64,000 nt of DNA. Origin: Arcobacteraceae bacterium. Its GTDB lineage: Bacteria > Campylobacterota > Campylobacteria > Campylobacterales > Arcobacteraceae. The notes beneath the pieces are model-generated. The model made no database searches and was not told the DNA's origin. It saw only the letters and a list, made by a program, of their open reading frames with translations. The DNA is taken from NCBI GenBank assembly GCA_023229945.1, contig JALNYH010000002.1, positions 102,421-166,420 on the forward strand, written 5' to 3'. Below, one piece after another: positions 18,037 through 26,331 of the stretch (the stretch's first letter is position 1; the number at the start of each line of letters is the position of its first letter). The translations under genes were made by a program, and so were the position numbers.

Positions 18037-19198
18037 TTTCCAACCTTTCAAATCCTTCATCAATCTCATCTTTCGTGATTGTAAGAGGTGGCAAAAATCT
18101 CAAAGTACTTCGTCCACTTTTTAGCACAAGCACACCTTCACTAAATGCACTAGTTACAATTTTTGCTAGTGTCTCATCATCTTTTATTTTGATACCTCTC
18201 ATTAGCCCAAGCCCTACAGTATCTAGCATAATATCAGCAAATTTTCCTCTTAGTTCTTTGAGCTTCATATCAAAATATATCAAATGCTCATCAAGCAATC
18301 CTCTTGCCTTATAATCTTCTAAAATATCAAGCACTTCTAAAGCAGCTGCAGTTACTAGATAATTACCACCAAAAGTACTACCATGATCACCCGCACTTAA
18401 TATATCTTTGTGTTTTGTAAGTACCGCACCAATTGGCACTCCACCACCAAGACCTTTTGCAAGAGTTACGATATCTGGCTCTATTTCATAAAGTTGACTT
18501 GCCAAAAACTCACCACTTCTAAAAACACCAGTTTGCACCTCATCTACTATCAAAAGTATCTCTTTTTCTTTTAGAAATTTTGCTAATTTTTGGATATCTT
18601 CTTTTGCAAATGGACTCACCCCACCCTCACCTTGAATAAGCTCAATCATAACAGCAACAGTTTCATCATCAATAGCACCATAAACAGCTTCCAAAGACGC
18701 ATCAAATCGAAATCCATCAGGATAAGGAGCGAAAAAATCACTATGAAATTTCGCTTGACCAGTTGCTTTGACTGTAGTTATTGTTCTTCCATGAAAAGAG
18801 TGTTCAAGTGTGATTATTTTGTACTTTTTATTTGCAAACTTAGTCTGCCCATATTTTCTAGCTATTTTAATAGCTCCTTCATTGGCTTCTGCTCCACTGT
18901 TTGCAAAAAATGTAGCTACATCATATCCACTAAGCTCATTTATCTTTTTTGCAAGAAGAGCTTGAGGCTCTATCAAAAAAAGATTTGAAATATGTGTGAT
19001 GTTTCTTGCTTGGTCACAAATTTTATTTGCAACTCTTTCATTACCATGCCCCACACTAACCACGCCAATACCACTTGTAAAATCTATATACTTTTTGTTT
19101 GTATCATCAAAAAGTGTAGCATTTACACCTCTTTTAAAGTTGACATAATTTCTTGAATATGTCTGCATAACATACTGTTTGTCTGTATTTTCTAACAT
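18014..19198 (-). CDS. argD: Acetylornithine aminotransferase
   Basis: ArgD transfers an amino group between N-acetylornithine and 2-oxoglutarate in arginine synthesis and often also acts on succinyl-diaminopimelate. The 394-residue protein has FTSGIGVVSVGHGN (about 41-54), FFANSGAEANEGAIKIAR (about 97-114), LEHSFHGRT, and the PLP lysine in TLAKGLGGGVPIGAVL near residue 241. STFGGNYLV follows at about 270. The start is 120 bases from a predicted divergent promoter region that holds a heptamer element. It is the first gene of the argD-tolC-methyltransferase operon; the 3' end overlaps tolC by 23 bases. Confidence 0.95.
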   Translation of the reverse strand: MLENTDKQYVMQTYSRNYVNFKRGVNATLFDDTNKKYIDFTSGIGVVSVGHGNERVANKICDQARNITHISNLFLIEPQALLAKKINELSGYDVATFFANSGAEANEGAIKIARKYGQTKFANKKYKIITLEHSFHGRTITTVKATGQAKFHSDFFAPYPDGFRFDASLEAVYGAIDDETVAVMIELIQGEGGVSPFAKEDIQKLAKFLKEKEILLIVDEVQTGVFRSGEFLASQLYEIEPDIVTLAKGLGGGVPIGAVLTKHKDILSAGDHGSTFGGNYLVTAAALEVLDILEDYKARGLLDEHLIYFDMKLKELRGKFADIMLDTVGLGLMRGIKIKDDETLAKIVTSAFSEGVLVLKSGRSTLRFLPPLTITKDEIDEGFERLENAIKNIK

Positions 19199-19215
19199 TT
19201 TTTATCCTGATTAAG

Positions 19216-19290
19216 CTAATAAGTACTAAGGTACTGAACACTGAGTTTTTTTACTATCTTAAGTACCTCAGCACTCATTACCTAAGTACC
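19216..19290. repeat. Inverted heptamer-array element (AGTACCT word)
   Basis: The right arm (19261-19290) splits into AGTACCT, CAGCACT, CATTACC, TAAGTACC. The left arm (19216-19245) carries matching GTACTAAGGTACTGAACACTGAG; 18 of 23 positions pair with the right arm, more if G-T pairs are allowed. It occupies the divergent argD/pyrB promoter region, immediately upstream of the pyrB -10 box. A closely similar element is at 62763-62832. Confidence 0.75.
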
Positions 19291-19303
19291 TTTTTATAAG
19301 TGA

Positions 19304-19309
19304 TATAAT
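19304..19309 (+). promoter_or_regulatory. Predicted -10 element of pyrB
   Basis: TATAAT lies 45 bases before the pyrB ATG within TGATATAATGATAC. Its position fits a short leader. It lies 14 bases after the end of the heptamer element at 19216-19290, which would then occupy the -35 and upstream region. Confidence 0.55.
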
Positions 19310-19354
19310 GATACAATAAACAACTTTAGATTTAGTTAATTAAGGACAATGTAA

Positions 19355-20236
19355 ATGCAACATTTAATTACAACCAAAGATTTTACAAACGATGAAATAG
19401 TCGCTTTATATGAAGATGCAAAGCTTTTTGGTGACTTACAATCCAATTCTGTTCTCAAGGGAAAACTAATAGTAACACTATTTTTTGAAAACTCCACAAG
19501 AACAAGAAGTTCATTTGAAATAGCAGCCAAACGCCTTGGTGCTGATGTGATAAACCTAGATGTTGGGACTAGTTCTAGCTCAAAAGGTGAAACTATATTT
19601 GATACAGTAGCCAACTTAAACGCTATGAAACCAGATGCCATAGTAATCCGCCATAGTGAATGTGGACTTCCTCAAAGCTTGATTGATTTTGTATCTTGCC
19701 CCATAATAAACGCAGGTGATGGCAAAAATTCCCACCCAACACAAGCACTACTTGATTTATATACTATACTAGAACATTTTGATGGTGATGTAAAAGGGAA
19801 AAAACTAGCAATTGTTGGAGATATCAAAACTTCAAGGGTTGCAAGTAGCAATTTAGAGCTTCTTCCAAGATTTGGTATTGAGCCAATTTTGATAGCCCCT
19901 GAACACTTTATGCCTGATAATACACAATTTAAAAAAGCACAATTCCTACATGAAGTGATAGATGAAGTAGATATAATAATGAGCCTAAGAACTCAGCTAG
20001 AGCGTCACTCTCAAGCTTATTATCTATCCCTTGGGGAATATGGAAGAGATTATTGTATCACAAAAGAATCAGTTGGAGATAGAAACATCCTACTACTTCA
20101 CCCAGGTCCAGTAAATAGAAACATAGATATAACAGATGAAATGCTAGTAGATGCAAGATGCAAGGTACTTAGACAAGTAACAAACGGCGTAGCAGTTAGA
20201 ATGGCAATATTAAAAAAGCTAATAACTAACAACTAA
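19355..20236 (+). CDS. pyrB: Aspartate carbamoyltransferase catalytic subunit
   Basis: PyrB condenses carbamoyl phosphate and aspartate in pyrimidine synthesis. The 293-residue protein has the carbamoyl-phosphate motif FFENSTRTRSSFE (about 44-56), DGKNSHPTQALLDL (about 123-136), the aspartate-binding SLRTQLERH and the C-terminal LLHPGPVNR (about 247-255). The last residues, LITNN and the TAA stop (20234-20236), lie inside a heptamer array (CTAATAACTAAC...), so the C-terminus ends in repeat-encoded sequence. No pyrI regulatory subunit is nearby. The start MQHLITTKDFTNDEI has AAGGACA upstream. Confidence 0.95.
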   Translation: MQHLITTKDFTNDEIVALYEDAKLFGDLQSNSVLKGKLIVTLFFENSTRTRSSFEIAAKRLGADVINLDVGTSSSSKGETIFDTVANLNAMKPDAIVIRHSECGLPQSLIDFVSCPIINAGDGKNSHPTQALLDLYTILEHFDGDVKGKKLAIVGDIKTSRVASSNLELLPRFGIEPILIAPEHFMPDNTQFKKAQFLHEVIDEVDIIMSLRTQLERHSQAYYLSLGEYGRDYCITKESVGDRNILLLHPGPVNRNIDITDEMLVDARCKVLRQVTNGVAVRMAILKKLITNN

Positions 20237-20334
20237 TAATCAATAACTATGGTGTGGCTTTGCCACGATATTAAAAGATTTATGAGCGGAGCGAATACCT
20301 AAGTTATTAATTATTCATTATTAGTTATTAATTA
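20219..20334. repeat. Inverted heptamer-array element (TAATAAC word) with internal hairpin
   Basis: The left arm (20219-20250) splits into TAATAAC, TAACAAC, TAATAAT, CAATAAC. The right arm (20302-20334) splits into GTTATTA, ATTATTC, ATTATTA, GTTATTA. The two are mutually complementary with scattered mismatches. The centre contains GTGGC-TTT-GCCAC (20254-20266), and GAGCGGAGCG sequence further on. The left arm includes the last five pyrB codons and its stop. It separates pyrB from ubiD on the same strand. Confidence 0.8.
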
Positions 20335-20350
20335 AAAAGGAACTTTTTAC

Positions 20351-22159
20351 ATGGACGCAATACAAATTTTAAGACAAAACGACCTATTAAGAGTAATAGA
20401 TGATGAGTTAGATATCTATCTAGAAATTCCACATATTGCTTATGTAGAGGTGAAAAAACCAGATTCCAAGGCTCTACTTTTTACCAATGTAGTAGATAAA
20501 AAATCTGGTCGCAAATTTGATACACCAGTACTGATGAATATATTTTGTTCACCTAGGGCTGTGGAGCTTTTGATAGGTGATGTGGAGCAAACTGCTTCTA
20601 GGATACAAGAGCTTTTGCATATGAAGCCCCCATCTGGGTTTATGGATAAGATTTCTATGTTTGGTAAGCTTTTTGATCTCAAATCTGTATTTCCAAAAAG
20701 GCTAAGCGGCAAAGGTGAATGTCAACAAATCATAAAACTAGGCGATGATGTCAATCTATATGATATGCCAGTCCTTACTACTTGGGAGCAAGATGGTGGT
20801 CCTTTTATTACTATGGGGCAAGTTTATACCACAAGCTTAGATGGCAAGATGCACAATGTGGGGATGTATAGACTTCAAGTATATAGCAAAAACGAGCTAG
20901 GACTTCATTGGCAAATCCACAAAGACTCAAACCACTTCTTCCACCAGTACAAAAAAGCAGGTGTGAAAATGCCAGTAAGTATTGGCGTTGGCGGAGACCC
21001 TATGTATATATGGTGTGGTCAAGCACCATTACCTATAGGTGTATTTGAATTGATGCTTTATGGATTTATAAGAGGCGAAAACGCTCAGCTTGTCAAATCT
21101 ATCACCAATGATATATATATTCCTCGTGATGTGGACTTTGTAATAGAAGGATTTGTAGATACCACAAGGCTCGAAATTGAAGGACCTTTTGGAGACCATA
21201 CAGGATATTATACACTAGAAGAAGAGTACCCAGTACTTGAAGTAACTGCAATTACCAGTAAAAAGAATCCAGTTTTTGCAGCTACTGTTGTAGGTAAGCC
21301 ACCACTTGAAGACAAATACATGGGATATGCTACAGAGAGAATTTTCCTACCATTACTCAAGACCACAGCTCCTGATTTGATAGATTATTATATGCCAGAA
21401 AATGGGGTATTTCACAACCTAATCTTAGCCAAAATGAATGTAAGCTACCCTGGACATGCTACTCAGCTAATGCACGCTTTTTGGGGTGTAGGGCAAATGA
21501 GCTTTGTAAAACACGCTATTTTTGTGGATCACAACTCACCAGATCTCAAAAACCACACAGATATTACAAAATATATTCTCAATAGACTTCAAGCTGATAA
21601 TATACTTATTACTCAAGGTGTAGTTGATGCACTAGATCACAGTAGTCCAAAATTTGCTCGTGGTGGAAAACTAGGTATTGATTGTACAGGTGAAGAGATA
21701 GACCACATAGGCATTACTCTTCTTAGTGATGATGAACTTCTATCTAGAATAAAGCTAATTAGTGATGAAGTAACAGCACTTAAACAATACTTTACTGATA
21801 CCAAAACACCAATATGTGTCATAAAAACCAAAAAAACAAGAAACCAAAAATACCTAATAGAGGATTTAAAACTTTTTTATGAAAATATAAAAGTTTTAGT
21901 TATAGTTGATGATGCCAAAAATGATATAAATAACTCTTATATGCTCATTTGGAGAGTAGTAAATAATATAGATGCAAGCCGTGATATTTATATCAAAAAT
22001 CATCTAATCGCAATAGATGCAACAAACAAAAACAAACTTGATAATTTCAATAGAAGATGGCCTGATGATGTTGACTGTACACAAAGTGTCATAGATAGCT
22101 TAATAGAAAGAAAAATATTAGACATAAATAAAGATTTTATAGATAAATTTTATCTATAA
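20351..22159 (+). CDS. UbiD-family decarboxylase, menaquinone (futalosine) pathway type
   Basis: This is a prenyl-FMN-dependent aromatic decarboxylase of 602 residues. Family segments include the N-terminal region DDELDIYLEIPHIAY, LTTWEQDGGPFITMGQVYT (about 139-157), MYRLQV, and GGDPMYIWCG (about 215-224). The catalytic region has EGPFGDHTGYY (about 279-289) with the Glu-Asp pair. The extra C-terminal domain (about 480-602) and total length match the decarboxylase proposed for futalosine-derived menaquinone synthesis rather than E. coli UbiD (497 residues). Campylobacterota use menaquinone made by this route, which supports the role. A UbiX-type prenyl-FMN synthase is not in the window. Confidence 0.85.
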   Translation: MDAIQILRQNDLLRVIDDELDIYLEIPHIAYVEVKKPDSKALLFTNVVDKKSGRKFDTPVLMNIFCSPRAVELLIGDVEQTASRIQELLHMKPPSGFMDKISMFGKLFDLKSVFPKRLSGKGECQQIIKLGDDVNLYDMPVLTTWEQDGGPFITMGQVYTTSLDGKMHNVGMYRLQVYSKNELGLHWQIHKDSNHFFHQYKKAGVKMPVSIGVGGDPMYIWCGQAPLPIGVFELMLYGFIRGENAQLVKSITNDIYIPRDVDFVIEGFVDTTRLEIEGPFGDHTGYYTLEEEYPVLEVTAITSKKNPVFAATVVGKPPLEDKYMGYATERIFLPLLKTTAPDLIDYYMPENGVFHNLILAKMNVSYPGHATQLMHAFWGVGQMSFVKHAIFVDHNSPDLKNHTDITKYILNRLQADNILITQGVVDALDHSSPKFARGGKLGIDCTGEEIDHIGITLLSDDELLSRIKLISDEVTALKQYFTDTKTPICVIKTKKTRNQKYLIEDLKLFYENIKVLVIVDDAKNDINNSYMLIWRVVNNIDASRDIYIKNHLIAIDATNKNKLDNFNRRWPDDVDCTQSVIDSLIERKILDINKDFIDKFYL

Positions 22160-22275
22160 AACTTATAATAAATATAATTTGTATATATAATTTTTTTTAA
22201 TATGTTTTTAATCATTTATATGTTAAAATAATGAAGTTAAATTGTATTAAATAATTGTAACAAAGGGGTATTATC

Positions 22276-24312
22276 ATGTTAAATAATTTTAGTGTTAAGG
22301 GCAAATTATCAATTGCACTTAGTTTGGTCATAGCGGGATTAATAGTTTTAGCTATTGTTTCTTATTTTAGACTTAATGGTTTAAAAAAAGGATATGAAAG
22401 TACAAGTACTATTACAGATATTAGGCTTTTAGTTGTCGGCTCATTGGCTGATGGTTTACAATGTGGTCAAGCACTTAGAAATGTATATATAAATCCATCT
22501 GATACAACTGCTATCAAAAACCTTGAAGTTGCATTAGCTGATTTATCAAAAAGTGTTGAATCTTTACAACAAAACAAATATACATCAATGTCTGCGGGGC
22601 TTACAAAGTTCAATGTTGTACCTCTTTATGAGAATTTTTCAAATGATATGCAAAGACTTTTAAAAAAGGCAAAAGCAACTGAAGAAATCAGCGAAAGCGA
22701 AATAAAAGAAAATACTTCAAAACACTGGAGACCATTTAGAAGTGCTCTTAGAGACTGGGTAAAAGCAAATGAAGAAAAATCTACTCAAATGACAGCTGAA
22801 TTCAATAGTTCTATCACAGCAACTACTACTTCAAATATTGTTTTATCTATTATTATTATAATTGCTCTTACTGTAGTAATCTTATTTATCTCTCAATCTA
22901 TTATAAACAGCTTAAATTCTTTCAAAGAAGGGTTAATGTCATTTTGCTCATTTTTAAGTAGAGAAACATCAACATGTCAGCTTATTAATATAGATAGTAA
23001 AGATGAATTTGGTCAAATGGCTACAATGACCAATACAAATATCAAGAAAATAGAAGCTAGCATAAAGCAAGATGATGAATTTGTAAAAGATGTAAGTAGA
23101 TTTTCCAAAGAAATAGGTTCTGGTAATATGCTTGCAAAAATAGAAAAAGATACTTCAACTCCAACTCTCAAAGAGCTTAAAGAAATACTATCAAAAATGC
23201 AATATGACTTAGAGCACTCAATAGCTAGAAGTATACCAATGCTTATAGATATATTAGATAAATTTAAAGCCCATGATTTTACTCCAAGATTTCCAAATGC
23301 TTATGGCAAAGTTGCGGTAAGTGTAAACCAACTAGGTGATGAAGTATCAGCATTACTGAAACAAAATCTAATAGATGGTATTACATTAGATAAAAGCACA
23401 GATGTTCTACTAGATAATGTAGATATATTAAGCCGTAGTGCAAATGAAGCAGCAGCTAGCTTAGAAGAAACAGCAGCAGCTTTAGAAGAAATTACAGCTA
23501 CAGTCGTAAGTAACTCTTCACATGTAACAGAGATGACTTCATACTCTAGTAAAGTTACTCAATCAGCTCAAAAAGGGCAAGAGTTAGCAAGAAGTACAAC
23601 TACTGCTATGGATGATATTACAAACCAAGTAAATCTTATCACTGAAGCTATCACAGTAATAGACCAAATAGCATTCCAAACAAATATCCTATCTCTTAAT
23701 GCTGCAGTTGAAGCTGCAACTGCAGGAGAAGCTGGAAAAGGATTTGCGGTTGTTGCTGCAGAGGTGAGAAATCTAGCGACAAGAAGTGCAGAAGCTGCAA
23801 AAGAAATCAAAGCAATTGTAGAAAATGCTACAAGCAAAGCAAACCAAGGAAAAGCAATAAGTACTGAGATGATAAAAGGATATGAAGAATTACTAGCTAA
23901 TATCAACAAATCAACACAAACAATCTCTGAAATTGCAAATGCAAGTAAAGAACAAGAATCTGGTATCACACAAATTAATGATGCAGTGACAAATCTAGAC
24001 CAACAAACACAACAAAATGCATCTATTGCAGCTCTTGTAAAAGATATCGCTATTGAAGCTGATGAGCTATCAAAAAGAATGGTAATAGAAGCAAATCGTA
24101 AAGAATTCGTAGGAAAAGCAGAAATAGCTGCACAAACAACAGCTCACATAACACAAAAACTTAAAGTTACAAATACGAGCCAAAAACCAATACAACATAA
24201 AAGTAGCACACCGCAAAAAACATATGCTCAAAGTGCAAGTAAACCACAAACTTCTATAAAGACAATAACACCAAGTAAATCATCAAGTAATGATGAATGG
24301 GAGTCTTTTTAG
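22276..24312 (+). CDS. Methyl-accepting chemotaxis protein with C-terminal CheR-type pentapeptide
   Basis: This is a membrane chemoreceptor of 678 residues. Transmembrane helices lie at about 10-30 and 189-210 and enclose a roughly 160-residue periplasmic four-helix-type sensor. HAMP-like and further helical linkers follow (about 210-350). The signalling domain has methylation helices near NEAAASLEETAAALEEI and the conserved hairpin tip DQIAFQTNILSLNAAVEAAT and GFAVVAAEVRNLA. The tail (about 620-678) is a flexible Ser/Thr/Gln-rich linker ending in EWESF, which fits the [x][HFYW]xx[HFYW] tether bound by CheR and CheB. AAAGGGGT precedes the ATG. Ligand unknown. The stop TAG begins a period-7 repeat array. 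Confidence 0.93.
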   Translation: MLNNFSVKGKLSIALSLVIAGLIVLAIVSYFRLNGLKKGYESTSTITDIRLLVVGSLADGLQCGQALRNVYINPSDTTAIKNLEVALADLSKSVESLQQNKYTSMSAGLTKFNVVPLYENFSNDMQRLLKKAKATEEISESEIKENTSKHWRPFRSALRDWVKANEEKSTQMTAEFNSSITATTTSNIVLSIIIIIALTVVILFISQSIINSLNSFKEGLMSFCSFLSRETSTCQLINIDSKDEFGQMATMTNTNIKKIEASIKQDDEFVKDVSRFSKEIGSGNMLAKIEKDTSTPTLKELKEILSKMQYDLEHSIARSIPMLIDILDKFKAHDFTPRFPNAYGKVAVSVNQLGDEVSALLKQNLIDGITLDKSTDVLLDNVDILSRSANEAAASLEETAAALEEITATVVSNSSHVTEMTSYSSKVTQSAQKGQELARSTTTAMDDITNQVNLITEAITVIDQIAFQTNILSLNAAVEAATAGEAGKGFAVVAAEVRNLATRSAEAAKEIKAIVENATSKANQGKAISTEMIKGYEELLANINKSTQTISEIANASKEQESGITQINDAVTNLDQQTQQNASIAALVKDIAIEADELSKRMVIEANRKEFVGKAEIAAQTTAHITQKLKVTNTSQKPIQHKSSTPQKTYAQSASKPQTSIKTITPSKSSSNDEWESF

Positions 24313-24452
24313 GTCTTAGTTCTTAGGTTGTAGTTGTTAGTTTGTAGGTGGTAGAGAAGATAACGAAGAAATAATTTTCCGTTACCACCTACCACCTACC
24401 ACCTACCACCTACCACCTACCACCTACCACCTACCACCTACCACCTACCACC
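24310..24452. repeat. Period-7 inverted array filling a convergent spacer (10 perfect TACCACC units)
   Basis: From the chemoreceptor stop codon onwards the plus strand reads TAGGTCT, TAGTTCT, TAGGTTG, TAGTTGT, TAGTTTG, TAGGTGG: six degenerate 7-mers. After a 24-base centre with AAATAATTTTCC, ten identical TACCACC units follow (24383-24452, 70 bases). The two sides are roughly complementary. The element touches both stop codons of the flanking convergent genes, TAG at 24310-24312 and TAG (minus) at 24452-24454. The perfect identity of the ten units implies recent expansion. Confidence 0.9.
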
Positions 24453-24661
24453 TAATTCTTACTAGTATTAATCCCAGGACTTTGTTCAGTTCCTATATAG
24501 TCATTAACATCACTAAAATAGTACTTCGCACCTGCATATATAGCACCTACTACCAAAATACCAACTATTACTAGCTTTACAGTTCTATTTTTTTCTTTAG
24601 ACTCTTTTCCATTATAATCATCAATTTTATCCAAACTTGGTTCGCTATTCAACTTACTCAT
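24452..24661 (-). CDS. Small single-helix membrane protein of unknown function
   Basis: The 69-residue protein starts MSKLNSEPSLDKIDDYN and has a charged N-terminal half. One strong transmembrane helix spans about 28-47 (TVKLVIVGILVVGAIYAG), followed by a short polar tail. The TAAGGAG-type ribosome site is visible upstream (reverse of CTCCTTA near 24665). Positive residues cluster before the helix, predicting an inner-membrane protein with the C-terminus outside. No family is recognised. Its stop codon is part of the heptamer array at 24310-24452. Confidence 0.7.
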   Translation of the reverse strand: MSKLNSEPSLDKIDDYNGKESKEKNRTVKLVIVGILVVGAIYAGAKYYFSDVNDYIGTEQSPGINTSKN

Positions 24662-24895
24662 AACAACTCCTTATGTTTTCTATAATTCTAACTAAAGTTT
24701 ATTAAACTATTGTTAATCAATTAGAATCAATTAATTTTTTTATTTTAGTATAAAAAATCGTTTTATGTATATTTTTAGGTTATTTTGTTTATAAAATACT
24801 AAAATTATCTAATTCTAAGGAAAATATTGTATAAAAATAGTGTATAATATTAAATAAATTCATTTTAATCTAATATTAATCATTGTGGAGTAAAA
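24662..24895. other. AT-rich divergent spacer
   Basis: This 234-base spacer between two divergent small genes is very AT-rich and holds several A/T runs but no repeat family member and no convincing stem-loop. It probably contains both promoters; GTGGAG at about 24884 is the ribosome site for the next gene. Confidence 0.4.
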
Positions 24896-25126
24896 GTGTT
24901 GCAAGAAAAAGTCATCTCACGATTAGAACTAATTGATCTTTTTAAAAAAGATAAAATCCAAGATACAGACCAAGGATGGATAATGGATAATAATATTATA
25001 GATATAATAGCAATTCATTCAATAGAACCAAAGTATCTTCAAGATATCACAAGGGCTGATTTTTATAAGTTAGTCAAAAAATATCCATTAGGAAATGCTC
25101 CAAAACCAAAACGCTCATATATTTAA
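24896..25126 (+). CDS. Small conserved-looking protein of unknown function
   Basis: The 76-residue protein uses GTG (24896) or the next codon TTG as start, with GTGGAG ten bases upstream. It is soluble, with hydrophobic and charged residues alternating in helical fashion (VISRLELIDLFKK), a DQGWIMDNN turn, and a basic tail PKPKRSYI. No motif or family is recognised. It lies 46 bases upstream of miaA on the same strand and could be cotranscribed. The coding assignment rests on length, ribosome site and orderly amino acid composition. Confidence 0.6.
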   Translation: MLQEKVISRLELIDLFKKDKIQDTDQGWIMDNNIIDIIAIHSIEPKYLQDITRADFYKLVKKYPLGNAPKPKRSYI

Positions 25127-25172
25127 CATCTTATTTACTTTGTATTAATCAATTCTTTACTAAAATACCATC

Positions 25173-26054
25173 ATGAAACAAATAGCAATAATAGGTACTA
25201 CAGCTTCAGGTAAAAGTGATTTGAGCATAGAAGTAGCATTACAAACAAATTCTATTATATTATCCCTAGACTCACTAAGTGTTTACAAAGAGATAGATAT
25301 AGCCTCAGCAAAACCAACCAAAAATGAAATGTGTGGAATCAAACATTTTGGTATAGATGTAGTTTATCCATCATATCAATTTGGTGTGATAGATTTTATA
25401 GATTGTTATCAAGAAGCCCTCTCCTTTGCACAAAATCATCAAAAAAACCTTATAATTACAGGCGGAAGTAGCTTTTATCTCAAGACTCTCATAGATGGAC
25501 TAAGCCAAAATGATGCCCTAGTACCCAAAACTATAGATATTCCTCACGATGAAGCATATGCAAAACTCACAGAACTTGACCCCACTTATATGCTCAAAAT
25601 CGATAAAAATGATACATATAGAATAGAAAAAGCATATAATATTTTACTATCATCCAATCAAACTCCTTCAGAATTTTTTGCCTCATACCAAAAACAACCA
25701 ATCATAAAAGACAATATTGAGATATTTGAAATCTCTTGGGATGTTGAGATTTTGAGACAAAGGATATCAATACGAACTGAAAAAATGGTTCAAAATGGAC
25801 TAATAGATGAAGTAATCACTTTAGAAAAAAAATATCCAAGAAATGTGAATTCGATGAAATCTATAGGAATTATTGAAGTTTTAGATTATCTTGATGGCAA
25901 AATAGCAAAAAAAGATTTAACCCAACTTATATCTACACATACCGCTCAATTAGCCAAAAAACAGAGAACTTTCAACAAAACTCAGCTCCCTCCTCATCAA
26001 AAAAATGAGATTAGTGCATTAAAAAAAGAAATTTTTAAGTATTTTTTGGTATAA
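25173..26054 (+). CDS. miaA: tRNA dimethylallyltransferase
   Basis: MiaA adds a dimethylallyl group to A37 of tRNAs reading U-starting codons. The 293-residue protein has the P-loop GTTASGKSDLS (about 7-17), LDSLSVYKEIDIASAKP (about 32-48, the conserved DSxQxYxxxxIxTxKP region), GGSSFYLKTLIDGLS (about 97-111) and a C-terminal QLAKKQRTFNK matching the tRNA-contact motif. Its stop codon overlaps a TATAAT that may drive rpmE. The ATG at 25173 lacks a strong ribosome site but aligns with the family N-terminus. Confidence 0.93.
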   Translation: MKQIAIIGTTASGKSDLSIEVALQTNSIILSLDSLSVYKEIDIASAKPTKNEMCGIKHFGIDVVYPSYQFGVIDFIDCYQEALSFAQNHQKNLIITGGSSFYLKTLIDGLSQNDALVPKTIDIPHDEAYAKLTELDPTYMLKIDKNDTYRIEKAYNILLSSNQTPSEFFASYQKQPIIKDNIEIFEISWDVEILRQRISIRTEKMVQNGLIDEVITLEKKYPRNVNSMKSIGIIEVLDYLDGKIAKKDLTQLISTHTAQLAKKQRTFNKTQLPPHQKNEISALKKEIFKYFLV

Positions 26055-26055
26055 T
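26050..26055 (+). promoter_or_regulatory. Predicted -10 element for rpmE, overlapping the miaA stop
   Basis: TATAAT in TTTTGGTATAATCTC overlaps the last miaA codon and stop. It would give a leader of about 57 bases for rpmE. A second candidate, CATAAT, is at 26083-26088. Position and match to the phylum's extended -10 support the call; transcript data are absent. Confidence 0.5.
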
Positions 26056-26118
26056 CTCAAACTTTAAAATGTAAAAACATTACATAATAGCGAACAAAAA
26101 CAGTCCTAAGGAAAAACA

Positions 26119-26319
26119 ATGAAAAAAGACATTCACCCAGATTACAAAACTTGTACAGTAAGTTGTGCGTGTGGTAACACATTTGAATCAAAATCTAATA
26201 CAGAAACAATAAGAGTAGATATTTGTTCTTCTTGCCATCCATTTTTTACTGGTGAGCAAAGAATGGTAGATGCTGCTGGTAGAGTTGAGAAGTTCAAATC
26301 TAAATACAGCATGAAATAA
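26119..26319 (+). CDS. rpmE: Ribosomal protein L31, zinc-binding type
   Basis: L31 is a component of the large ribosomal subunit and bridges to the small subunit. The 66-residue protein has the N-terminal MKKDIHPDYK, then Cys in CTVSCACGN (about 13-21) and the CxxC motif VDICSSCHPFFTG (about 36-48), so it is the zinc-containing form. VDAAGRVEKFKSKY closes the protein. AAGGAAAAA precedes the ATG. It starts a tight plus-strand gene group with rsmI and rlmB, consistent with a translation-related operon. Confidence 0.97.
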   Translation: MKKDIHPDYKTCTVSCACGNTFESKSNTETIRVDICSSCHPFFTGEQRMVDAAGRVEKFKSKYSMK

Positions 26320-26331
26320 TCACACAAAAAA

